Origin: Betaproteobacteria bacterium
GTDB lineage: Bacteria; Pseudomonadota; Gammaproteobacteria; Burkholderiales; Burkholderiaceae_E
Assembly: GCA_009922405.1 (NCBI GenBank)
Contig: RFVZ01000166.1
Span: forward strand, 1-5,706
DNA: 5,706 nucleotides
Reading direction: 5' to 3'
In this document: positions 1 through 5,706 of the stretch, in pieces
Numbering within the stretch: position 1 is the first letter of the stretch
Layout: the number at the start of each line of letters is the position of its first letter
Notes under the pieces: model-generated
Database searches by the model: none
What the model saw: only the letters and a program-made list of their open reading frames with translations
Told to the model about the DNA's origin: nothing
Translations under genes and position numbers: made by a program

Positions 1-1456
1 GGGTGACGCATAGCACTTGACGCACTTCGCCCAGGCGACGCATCAGCCGGCCAATCAGTTCAGCGACTGCGCCGCCGACGCCGCTGTCGGCCTCATCGAA
101 GACGAGGGTTCCAACCGGTTGGGTCGTCGCGGCCGCGACCGTAATCGCCAGACCCACTCGGGACAGTTCGCCGCCCGATCCGACTTTGGCCAGTGGTCGG
201 GGCGCACTCGCGCTGTGCCCGGCAATCTGGAACTCGACGCGTTCGGTCCCCGCGGGTCCGGGGTCTACTGAATCAATTGCGACTTCGAACCGACTGCTGG
301 CCATGCCAAGTCCAGCGATTCCGCTGCTAACTGCGGCCGCAAGACGCCCGCCCGCTTCGCGTCGGGCCACGCCGATGTTTAGCGCCAATTGATCGTATTG
401 CTGCCGCGCGCGGTCGGCTGCCTCTTGCAGCCCCTTCAGATCGACCGAGCGGTCCAGTTCGATCAGGCGCTCCTGGAGTCGATGCAGTTCGACCGTCAGA
501 TCCTCAGGAGAGAGTCGATACTTGCGGGCCGCCGTATGAATCGCCCCAAGTCGACGGTCGACCTCCGCCAGTCGTTCAGGATCCAGATCAATCCGGTCAG
601 CATAATGAGACATTGCGCCCGCTGCCTCTGCAGCCTGAATCGCAGCCCCTTCCAGAAGTTCGAGAGGGGGCGTCAACGTGGGGTCGATCAGCGCCAGAGG
701 GCGAAGGCGCGCTACTAAACGGGAAAGTTGCCGATTGATGGCGGAATCATCTTCTTGCAGGGCTTCGGCCGCGCCACGAGCCCCTTCAATCAGGGCCGCT
801 GCATTCGCCAGGCGCTTCTGCTCGGTCTCGAGTTCCTGCCATTCGTCCGGGGCCAGTTTTAATGCAGCGAGTTCATCGATTTGCCAATTCAGCCGCTCAC
901 GGTCCTGCTGGATTTGGTCGCCTGCTTCGCGAGCGTTCGCCAGCACGGATTCGGCGTCCTGCCAGGTGTCCCAGCCATTCTGCAAGCGCAAGACGTCTGG
1001 TTCAATTCCGGCAAAAGCATCCAGGAGCGCGCGCTGAGCCGATCCAGTCAGCAAACGCTGATGAGCATGTTGCCCATGGATATCCAGCAGTTGTTCGCCC
1101 GTCTCGCGCAGTAATGTCGCCGGCACGGGTTGACCATTGACGAAGGCCCGCGACCGACCGTCACTTTCGAGCACTCGCCTTAACAGGACTGTGCCCGGGT
1201 CGCCGGCGATCTCGCGCTCGGCAAGCCAGGCATCGAGCCCCTCGTGACTGGCGAATTCAGCCACCACGTCGGCGCGCGCGCAACCTTCCCGCACGAGCTT
1301 GGCATCCGCACGATGTCCGAGCGCGAGGCCGAGTGCATCAAGCAAGATCGATTTGCCGGCTCCGGTTTCGCCCGAGAGCACGTTGAAACCCGGACCAAAT
1401 TCAATTTCAGCCACTTCGACCAGAACAATGTCGCGCAATCGAAGTGTGCGGAGCAT
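1..1456 (-). CDS. recN: DNA repair protein RecN (3' end outside window)
   Basis: SMC-like ATPase that acts in recombinational repair of double-strand breaks, in the cytoplasm on DNA. Translating the minus strand from the ATG at 1456 gives 485 uninterrupted codons; E. coli RecN has 553 residues, so about 70 C-terminal residues are missing. The N-terminus MLRTLRLRDIVLVEV leads to the Walker A motif GETGAGKS (residues 29-36). The conserved stretches DGRSRAFVNG and DIHGQHAHQRLL follow, then a charged coiled-coil middle. Next come the ABC signature SGGELSR (427-433) and Walker B LVFDE (451-455) with the D-loop region ADSGVGG (456-462). The last residues read LCVT, just before the usual H-loop. The usual motif is DEVDxGIGG, so V-to-A and I-to-V are mild variants. 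The start is supported by family conservation and a weak GAGAG ribosome binding site 6 nt upstream. It lies 26 bp after nadK and is probably co-transcribed. Identity is very secure. Confidence 0.97.
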   Translation of the reverse strand, partial: MLRTLRLRDIVLVEVAEIEFGPGFNVLSGETGAGKSILLDALGLALGHRADAKLVREGCARADVVAEFASHEGLDAWLAEREIAGDPGTVLLRRVLESDGRSRAFVNGQPVPATLLRETGEQLLDIHGQHAHQRLLTGSAQRALLDAFAGIEPDVLRLQNGWDTWQDAESVLANAREAGDQIQQDRERLNWQIDELAALKLAPDEWQELETEQKRLANAAALIEGARGAAEALQEDDSAINRQLSRLVARLRPLALIDPTLTPPLELLEGAAIQAAEAAGAMSHYADRIDLDPERLAEVDRRLGAIHTAARKYRLSPEDLTVELHRLQERLIELDRSVDLKGLQEAADRARQQYDQLALNIGVARREAGGRLAAAVSSGIAGLGMASSRFEVAIDSVDPGPAGTERVEFQIAGHSASAPRPLAKVGSGGELSRVGLAITVAAATTQPVGTLVFDEADSGVGGAVAELIGRLMRRLGEVRQVLCVT

Positions 1457-1482
1457 GAGGTTCTCTCGGGCGTTTTAGCGAG

Positions 1483-2388
1483 TCAGGGCGACGGGGGGCG
1501 GACGTTGAGCACCGGGAGTGCTTGCCACGCCAGTTTGCCGCGCAAGGTCGCGAAATAGCTATATCCACTTGGGTGTAGAAAGCGGATTCGATACGCCGAG
1601 CGCTCAATCACAATCCGGTCGCCCGGGTGCAGATCCGAGAAGGTCTGCATGTCGCAATTCACCCGCGCATCGGTCTCATCGCCAATCCGCACAGTCACCT
1701 TGCAAGTATCCGGCAGCACGATGGGGCGGTTCGAGAGCGCTTGCGGGGCTACGGGGACCAACACGATTCCGTTCAGTTGCGGATGCAGGATCGGGCCGTT
1801 TGCCGATAGTGCATACGCGGTCGAACCAGTCGGCGTGGCAATGATCAGCCCATCCGCACGTTGTGTGTACATGAACTTGCCATCGACCTCGACATTGAGT
1901 TCGATCATGCGCCCAACCAAGCCGCGTCCGATGACGACATCGTTCAGGGCCCGTGCCGCAAACGGGATCGACGAATCCGGGTCGCGCAGCACGCACGCGT
2001 CGAGCAACGTGCGCTCCTCCGCCTCGTAGTGGCCGTCGAGAATGGCAGCCAAGGCGTCCGTCCATCGGTCGAGCGGAATGTCCGTCATGAACCCGAGTCG
2101 ACCATGATTGATCCCGATCACCGGCACGCCCCACGGGGCGAGTTCTCGCGCGATCCCAAGCATCGTGCCATCGCCGCCGACAACGATTGCCAGGTCAATG
2201 GGAGGCTCGGTGCTCGAGCCAGACCGATGGACGATCGATTTGACGTCACTCGCGTGCTCGGCGCTGCCGGCAGGCCGGAAAACTTCCAGTCCGCGTTCCT
2301 GAAGAAAAATTTCAATCCGGTCAAGGGTTTGCACGATCCCGCTTGAGCGAAACCGTCCTACCAAGGCCACCGTTTGAAATGCTCCCAT
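1483..2388 (-). CDS. nadK: NAD kinase
   Basis: ATP-dependent phosphorylation of NAD to NADP, the only de novo source of NADP; cytosolic. The chosen start gives 301 residues, normal for proteobacterial NadK. It begins MGAFQTVALVGRF, the typical first beta strand. Motifs are GGDGT (71-75, with catalytic Asp73), INHGRLGF (93-100), the NAD-binding LNDVVI (148-153), ADGLIIATPTGSTAY (178-192), SANGPILHP, and LSNRPIV. E. coli has SAGGPI and PHTLS where this protein has SANGPI and PQALS; I regard the first as common in betaproteobacteria. An ATG 45 bases upstream (2433) is in frame but would add residues without family support and is directly preceded by TAG. At the chosen ATG, GGAG lies only 2 nt away, too close for a normal ribosome binding site. 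It is divergent from hrcA and is followed 26 bp later by recN. Function is secure; the exact start is fairly secure. Confidence 0.96.
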   Translation of the reverse strand: MGAFQTVALVGRFRSSGIVQTLDRIEIFLQERGLEVFRPAGSAEHASDVKSIVHRSGSSTEPPIDLAIVVGGDGTMLGIARELAPWGVPVIGINHGRLGFMTDIPLDRWTDALAAILDGHYEAEERTLLDACVLRDPDSSIPFAARALNDVVIGRGLVGRMIELNVEVDGKFMYTQRADGLIIATPTGSTAYALSANGPILHPQLNGIVLVPVAPQALSNRPIVLPDTCKVTVRIGDETDARVNCDMQTFSDLHPGDRIVIERSAYRIRFLHPSGYSYFATLRGKLAWQALPVLNVRPPSP

Positions 2389-2395
2389 ATCTCCG

Positions 2396-2427
2396 ATTAC
2401 ACCACACTGGCGCGGGCGCACTAGAAT
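2396..2427. promoter_or_regulatory. Candidate interlocked divergent promoters, nadK / hrcA
   Basis: The 47 bp between the two start codons must hold the starts of both genes unless promoters lie inside the opposing CDS. On the plus strand TAGAAT (2422-2427) matches TATAAT at 5 of 6 positions and would start RNA about at the hrcA ATG. On the minus strand TGTAAT (2401-2396) also matches 5 of 6, but lacks the highly conserved second A, and would start RNA about at the nadK ATG. No convincing -35 hexamer is seen at 16-19 bp for either. This is inferred from sequence only. Confidence 0.35.
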
Positions 2428-2435
2428 CAGCATCT

Positions 2436-3452
2436 ATGTTAGATCGCCGTGCCCGCACTCTACTCAAAACGCTCGTTGAGCGACACATCGCTGAAGGTCA
2501 GCCTGTCGGCTCACGGACCCTCTCGCGCTGGTCCGGACTTGACCTGTCTCCCGCGACCGTCCGTAACGTGATGTCTGATCTCGAGGAGCTTGGACTGATT
2601 GCCAGTCCGCATACTTCTTCGGGGCGGATCCCGACCGCACGCGGTTACCGACTCTTTGTCGACACCATGGTGACGGTCCAGCCCCTAGGGCTTGAAGATA
2701 CCGAGGCGATGCAGGGCCAGCTTCAGGTCGATCAGCCACAACGCGTATTGGCCAGTGCAGCTCAGTTGCTCTCGAGCCTCTCTCATTTTGCGGGCGTGGT
2801 GCAGACCCCGAGGCGGGCTTCGGTGTTTCGTCAGGTGGAGTTCATCCGTTTAGGCGACAAACGGACCCTACTGGTTTTGGTAACCCCTGATGGCGACGTC
2901 CAGAACAGAATTCTTGCGACAGAGCGCGATTACTCTCCGGCACAGCTCATTGAGGCCGCCAACATCATTAATGCCCACTTCGCGGGGCAGGACTTTCGCT
3001 CAATTCAAGGCACCCTCTCGGCCGAACTCTCCGCACTGCGCGATGACATTGGGGTTTTGATGCAACGGGCTGTAACCGCTAGTGGCGAAATGCTGAATCA
3101 TCCCGACGATGTCGTTATTTTTGGCGAGCGAAACCTGATCGGCGTGACCGAATTGACTGCGGATATGGATCGATTGCGTTCGCTGTTTGACTTGTTTGAG
3201 CAGAAGACCCGTCTGATTCAATTGATGGATGCATCGGGGCGCGCATCGGGGGTTCAGATCTTTATTGGAGGCGAATCCGATCTCGTTCCAATGGAGCAGA
3301 TGAGTGTAGTGACTGCGCCATATCTGGTGGATGGTCGCGTCGTGGGTACGCTCGGGGTCATTGGCCCAACCCGCATGGACTACGAACGGGTGATCCCGAT
3401 TGTCGACATCACAGCACGCCTGGTTTCGACTGCGCTGAGCGCGGCAAACTGA
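2436..3452 (+). CDS. hrcA: Heat-inducible transcription repressor HrcA
   Basis: DNA-binding repressor of class I heat-shock genes. The family binds the CIRCE operator (TTAGCACTC-N9-GAGTGCTAA), and its activity depends on GroEL. The 338 residues match the usual length of about 340. The N-terminal winged helix-turn-helix is clear: MLDRRARTLLKTLVERHI, then GQPVGSRTLS (21-30), SPATVRNVMSDLEELGLI (38-55) and the wing SPHTSSGRIPTARGYR (57-72). The C-terminal GAF-like dimerisation region carries IFIGGES and GVIGPTRMDYERVIPIVD. The ATG at 2436 is chosen because the protein then begins exactly as the family does. The reading frame is open upstream to a TTG at 2343, but those 31 extra codons overlap nadK and look non-homologous. 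No Shine-Dalgarno sequence precedes the ATG. A TAGAAT hexamer ends 8 nt before it, so the message may be leaderless. hemH follows after 29 bp, suggesting an operon. Confidence 0.96.
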   Translation: MLDRRARTLLKTLVERHIAEGQPVGSRTLSRWSGLDLSPATVRNVMSDLEELGLIASPHTSSGRIPTARGYRLFVDTMVTVQPLGLEDTEAMQGQLQVDQPQRVLASAAQLLSSLSHFAGVVQTPRRASVFRQVEFIRLGDKRTLLVLVTPDGDVQNRILATERDYSPAQLIEAANIINAHFAGQDFRSIQGTLSAELSALRDDIGVLMQRAVTASGEMLNHPDDVVIFGERNLIGVTELTADMDRLRSLFDLFEQKTRLIQLMDASGRASGVQIFIGGESDLVPMEQMSVVTAPYLVDGRVVGTLGVIGPTRMDYERVIPIVDITARLVSTALSAAN

Positions 3453-3481
3453 GTCCCGGCGCTTAACAGGCTTTTTGCTTC

Positions 3482-4594
3482 ATGCCCAGATTTTCTTCGC
3501 CGAAACAGTTCGCCCACGGGAAACCGCCGTTGACGGCGGTCCTCATGGTGCAACTCGGTACGCCCGACGAGCCCACCGCAGCGGCCTTAAGGCGTTATCT
3601 GGCGCAATTCCTCTCGGATCCGCGGGTTGTCGAAATTCCTTCGTTGGTTTGGCAGCCTCTGCTCCATGGCGTGATTCTGCGAACCCGTCCCGCCAAATCT
3701 GCGGCCAAGTACGCATCCGTCTGGTTGCCCGAAGGTTCGCCGTTGCGGGTCCACACTGATCGCCAGGCGCAGGGTTTGCAGGCCGCACTCGATGCCCGCG
3801 GCCATGCGGTCGAGGTGGCGATGGCGATGCGGTACGGTAACCCTTCGATGAGCAGTGTGATGCGGTCCTTGCGCGACCGCAACCTGCAACGCTTGCTCGT
3901 GTTACCGATGTATCCGCAGTACGCCGGTGCGACCACCGGAACCGTTTTCGATGAAATCGCCCGCGAGCTTCAGTCGTGGCGTAATTTGCCAGAGCTCCGG
4001 TTGATTCGGAATTTCCATGACGATGCCGCTTACCTCGAGGCCCTCGCTGCGAATATTCGCCGGGCGTGGGATGAAAAGGGACGGCCCGATAGGCTGGTCA
4101 TGAGCTTCCATGGGGTGCCGCATCGCACGCTCATGGAGGGCGACCCTTATCACTGTGAGTGTCATAAGACGTCTCGCTTGCTCGCGCAGCGTCTGGGCCT
4201 GACCCAGGACCAGTGGATGATTACGTTCCAGTCTCGCTTTGGCCGGGCTGCCTGGCTCGAGCCCTACACCGAGCCGACGCTCGAGGCCCTGGCCCGCAAG
4301 GGGGTTGGGCGGGTCGATATCGTCTGCCCGGGGTTTGTGTCGGATTGCCTCGAGACCCTCGAAGAAATCGCCCAGGAAGCGCGCGACGCATTTCTCAACG
4401 CAGGCGGAAAAGAGTTCAATTACCTGCCTTGTCTAAATGACTCCCCCGCGATGGTCGAGACGCTTGTCGGCTTGGTCGAGCGACATACCGGCGGATGGGA
4501 CATTACGAAGCCCAATTCAGCCTTAGAGGCCGCCGATGCTGCCGAACGCGCCGCTGCTGCCCAGCGCGCAATTGCACTAGGCGCGCTGGCCTAG
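3482..4594 (+). CDS. hemH: Ferrochelatase
   Basis: Last step of protoheme synthesis: insertion of ferrous iron into protoporphyrin IX, in the cytosol or at the inner face of the membrane. It has 370 residues, in the family range. Motifs in order are LGTPDEPT (25-32), EGSPL (84-88), AMRYGNPS (115-122), LPMYPQYAGATTGTV (141-155), SFHGVP (208-213, catalytic His210), GDPYHCECHKT (220-230), FQSRFGRAAWLEPYT (249-263), and CPGFVSDCLETLEEI (282-296, catalytic Glu291). The first residues, MPRFSSPKQFAHG, match the family start. The ribosome binding site is weak: ACAGG, 11 nt before the ATG. It lies 29 bp behind hrcA and is probably read from the same transcript. The last 25 residues are alanine-rich, and their DNA holds a stem-loop that may terminate transcription. 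It converges with gloB. Identity is secure. Confidence 0.97.
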   Translation: MPRFSSPKQFAHGKPPLTAVLMVQLGTPDEPTAAALRRYLAQFLSDPRVVEIPSLVWQPLLHGVILRTRPAKSAAKYASVWLPEGSPLRVHTDRQAQGLQAALDARGHAVEVAMAMRYGNPSMSSVMRSLRDRNLQRLLVLPMYPQYAGATTGTVFDEIARELQSWRNLPELRLIRNFHDDAAYLEALAANIRRAWDEKGRPDRLVMSFHGVPHRTLMEGDPYHCECHKTSRLLAQRLGLTQDQWMITFQSRFGRAAWLEPYTEPTLEALARKGVGRVDIVCPGFVSDCLETLEEIAQEARDAFLNAGGKEFNYLPCLNDSPAMVETLVGLVERHTGGWDITKPNSALEAADAAERAAAAQRAIALGALA

Positions 4595-4600
4595 GGTTTT
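4561..4600 (+). terminator. Candidate intrinsic terminator overlapping the hemH stop
   Basis: CCAGCGCGC (4561-4569) and GCGCGCTGG (4581-4589) are perfect 9-bp complements around an 11-nt loop. A short TTTT run (4597-4600) follows 7 nt after the stem. The hemH stop TAG (4592-4594) lies between stem and T run, so the hairpin is inside coding DNA. The T run is short and displaced, so termination could be weak or Rho-dependent. The opposite strand has no T run beyond the stem, so it would not serve gloB. Confidence 0.45.
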
Positions 4601-4616
4601 CCGGCGTTTGGCTACA

Positions 4617-5408
4617 TCACCAACTGTTGCGCAGTTCCCGGAGCTTGATGAAAACGGTGCGCGGATCGGGATGCTCAGGCAGGTCTGGAAAGCGCTCACG
4701 TAATTGAGCAATCACCGACGGGCTTCTTAATCGAAAGAACGTATTCACCTCGCGTTCTTGAGCGATCGTGCTGACGGAGGCGTTCGCCGGATCCTGACCG
4801 GTCACCTGATCGAGTAAGTCCGCAGCCTTTTCGTTGTCCGGCTCCCGGTCTAGGGTGAACCGCAAGTTGTTCTCCGCATAATCATGACCAGGGTAGACCC
4901 GAGTTTCTGGGGGTAGCTTTTCGAGTTGCTCGGCAAAGGTGTTGTAGAGCGACTGCGGGTCTCCACCGTTATGGCAATTGCCGGCGCCGGCATTGAAGAG
5001 CGTATCCCCGGTGAAGATCGCGGATTGTTGCCCATGGGCTCGCAAGCAAATGTGGCACATTGTATGGCCAGGCGTATCCAGCGCCTCAAGCTCGACAGTC
5101 TTCCCGACCCGCACGATATCGCCCGCGACCAGGCCGCGCGATAGCCCCGGTATTTTGCCTTTTGCGCGGGCATGGGCCAAAACCTTGGCCCCCGTTTGAT
5201 CGACCACCGCCTGATTGCCCCCAGTGTGGTCATGGTGCTCGTGGGTATTAAGAATCTGCGTGATCTCCCACCCTGCTTCGCGCGCCACCTGGAGGCACTG
5301 GGCGCTGTCGAGTGGGTCGATTGCAATCGCCTCACCGGTTTCGCTGCAAGCGATCAGGTAATTAAAATTGCGATACGCGTTGGCTGTCCAGATTTGCTTG
5401 ACGATCAA
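4617..5408 (-). CDS. gloB: Glyoxalase II-family metallo-hydrolase (GloB-like)
   Basis: Metallo-beta-lactamase-fold thioester hydrolase. The family type hydrolyses S-D-lactoylglutathione to D-lactate and glutathione in methylglyoxal detoxification. The 263 residues are of normal length. All metal ligands are present: THEHHDH (His56, His58, Asp60, His61), His115 in DTPGHT, Asp135 in FTGDTLF and His175 in YPGHDY. A C-terminal HAGH_C-like segment is visible: STIAQEREVNTFFR, then DPRTVFIKLRELRNSW. Tyr177 and two arginines near the C-terminus align with glutathione-contacting positions of human GLO2. However, the loop after GDTLF reads NAGAGNCHNGGDP instead of the usual GCGRLFEGTP type, so substrate use is uncertain. 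The start is TTG at 5408, preceded at 8 nt by a strong GAGGAG site; the protein then begins MIVKQIWTANAYRNFNYLI. It converges with hemH and diverges from the probable grpE. Fold is secure; exact substrate is not. Confidence 0.88.
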   Translation of the reverse strand: MIVKQIWTANAYRNFNYLIACSETGEAIAIDPLDSAQCLQVAREAGWEITQILNTHEHHDHTGGNQAVVDQTGAKVLAHARAKGKIPGLSRGLVAGDIVRVGKTVELEALDTPGHTMCHICLRAHGQQSAIFTGDTLFNAGAGNCHNGGDPQSLYNTFAEQLEKLPPETRVYPGHDYAENNLRFTLDREPDNEKAADLLDQVTGQDPANASVSTIAQEREVNTFFRLRSPSVIAQLRERFPDLPEHPDPRTVFIKLRELRNSW

Positions 5409-5416
5409 TGGATGTT

Positions 5417-5422
5417 CTCCTC
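5417..5422 (-). promoter_or_regulatory. Ribosome binding site fixing the gloB TTG start
   Basis: GAGGAG on the minus strand, 8 nt before the TTG at 5408-5406. It is the strongest Shine-Dalgarno sequence in the window. No in-frame ATG or GTG lies at a suitable distance, so TTG is the best start. Confidence 0.75.
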
Positions 5423-5526
5423 GCGGCGGTGGGCACTTTCGGGCAGGCTAAAGGGCAGGTTTTGATGCTATCGCAGACCATCGTCCCTCGTGTAAGCCGA
5501 GTCTGTGTTGGTTTTGCGATGGGGGA

Positions 5527-5554
5527 CTTGAAACCCCTAAACTCGCCCTCAAAT
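5527..5554 (+). promoter_or_regulatory. Sigma-32 (heat-shock) type promoter
   Basis: CTTGAAA (5527-5533) is identical to the sigma-32 -35 consensus. After a 13-bp spacer comes CCTCAAAT (5547-5554), matching CCCCATNT at 5 of its 7 specified positions or better depending on how the T/A positions are weighed. Predicted transcription start is about 5560-5562, giving a 5' leader of roughly 27 nt before the ATG at 5588. The element explains heat control of the downstream gene without HrcA. Confidence 0.72.
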
Positions 5555-5569
5555 TAGCTCCAAGTTTAG
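5537..5569. repeat. 7-bp dyad across promoter and leader of probable grpE
   Basis: CTAAACT (5537-5543) and AGTTTAG (5563-5569) are exact inverted repeats with 19 nt between them. The left arm lies in the promoter spacer and the right arm just downstream of the predicted transcription start, ending 2 nt before the AGAGGA ribosome binding site. Arm sequence and spacing differ from CIRCE. It may be an operator or chance. Confidence 0.35.
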
Positions 5570-5587
5570 AAAGAGGATACAAAATCC

Positions 5588-5706
<119 letters not shown>

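Larger units (their letters stand above)
5409..5587. other. Divergent intergenic region gloB / probable grpE
   Basis: These 179 bp lie between two divergent genes. The right part holds a sigma-32-type promoter and a dyad. The left part must hold the gloB promoter, but I find only a poor -10 candidate for it (TAGCAT on the minus strand near 5466-5471). No CIRCE element (TTAGCACTC-N9-GAGTGCTAA) is present. I see no tRNA or evident small RNA gene. Confidence 0.7.

Noticed and set aside
1508..1522. AGCAC-N5-GTGCT inverted repeat resembling half of a CIRCE
   Set aside because: Arms are only 5 bp, spacing is 5 not 9, and it lies inside the 3' part of nadK, away from any promoter.
1861..2346. 161-codon plus-strand open frame opposite nadK
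   Set aside because: Antisense to a clearly conserved gene; its translation is arginine-rich with no recognisable motif, as expected from the complement of GC-rich coding DNA.
2389..2433. 15-codon N-terminal extension of NadK from an upstream ATG
   Set aside because: Directly preceded by an in-frame TAG, no ribosome binding site, and the family start fits the ATG at 2388.
2343..2435. 31-codon N-terminal extension of HrcA from a TTG
   Set aside because: It overlaps the start of nadK, and the added residues do not look like any HrcA, whose family start matches the ATG at 2436.
4850..5335. 161-codon minus-strand frame within gloB
   Set aside because: Same strand, shifted frame; low-complexity Arg/Ser-rich product, while the gloB frame carries all metal-binding motifs.
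5478..5522. CCATCG ... CGATGG inverted repeat between gloB and the probable grpE
   Set aside because: 6-bp arms 33 nt apart are expected by chance in a GC-rich spacer.

Overview
This window is a compact, high-GC (estimated by eye, about 60%) bacterial chromosomal segment of housekeeping genes. The order is recN (partial) and nadK on the minus strand, then hrcA and hemH on the plus strand, then a gloB-type metallo-hydrolase on the minus strand, then the 5' end of a plus-strand gene read here as probable grpE. Divergent recN-nadK / hrcA-hemH close to a sigma-32-controlled gene is an arrangement I associate with Beta- and Gammaproteobacteria. The protein sequences fit that placement, for example the start of HemH and the NadK motif SANGPI. 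I cannot name a genus.

Layout. Positions 1-1456 hold the first 485 codons of recN, whose 3' end lies beyond base 1. nadK (1483-2388) lies 26 bp upstream of recN on the same strand and is probably co-transcribed with it. A 47-bp gap separates nadK from the divergent hrcA (2436-3452), and neither start codon has a well-spaced Shine-Dalgarno sequence. hemH (3482-4594) follows hrcA after 29 bp and ends in a perfect 9-bp stem-loop, a candidate terminator. gloB (4617-5408) converges on hemH with only 22 bp between the stop codons, and it starts at TTG behind a strong ribosome binding site. A 179-bp divergent intergenic region (5409-5587) carries a good sigma-32-type promoter reading towards the last gene. 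That gene (from 5588) runs into a perfect hexanucleotide repeat that continues to the last base of the window.

How the genes relate. RecN acts in double-strand break repair and NadK makes NADP. HrcA is the CIRCE-binding heat-shock repressor, HemH inserts iron into protoporphyrin, and the GloB-like enzyme is a thioester hydrolase of the glyoxalase II family. Probable GrpE would be the DnaK nucleotide exchange factor. A repressor gene and a sigma-32-type promoter lie in the same neighbourhood, but no CIRCE operator is visible, so HrcA probably acts on targets elsewhere, typically groESL.

I see no mobile element, CRISPR array, RNA gene or novel defence-type system. The most unusual element is the Ser-Pro-encoding hexamer tract in the probable grpE. 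Next are the altered substrate loop in the GloB-like protein and the possibly leaderless divergent pair nadK/hrcA.
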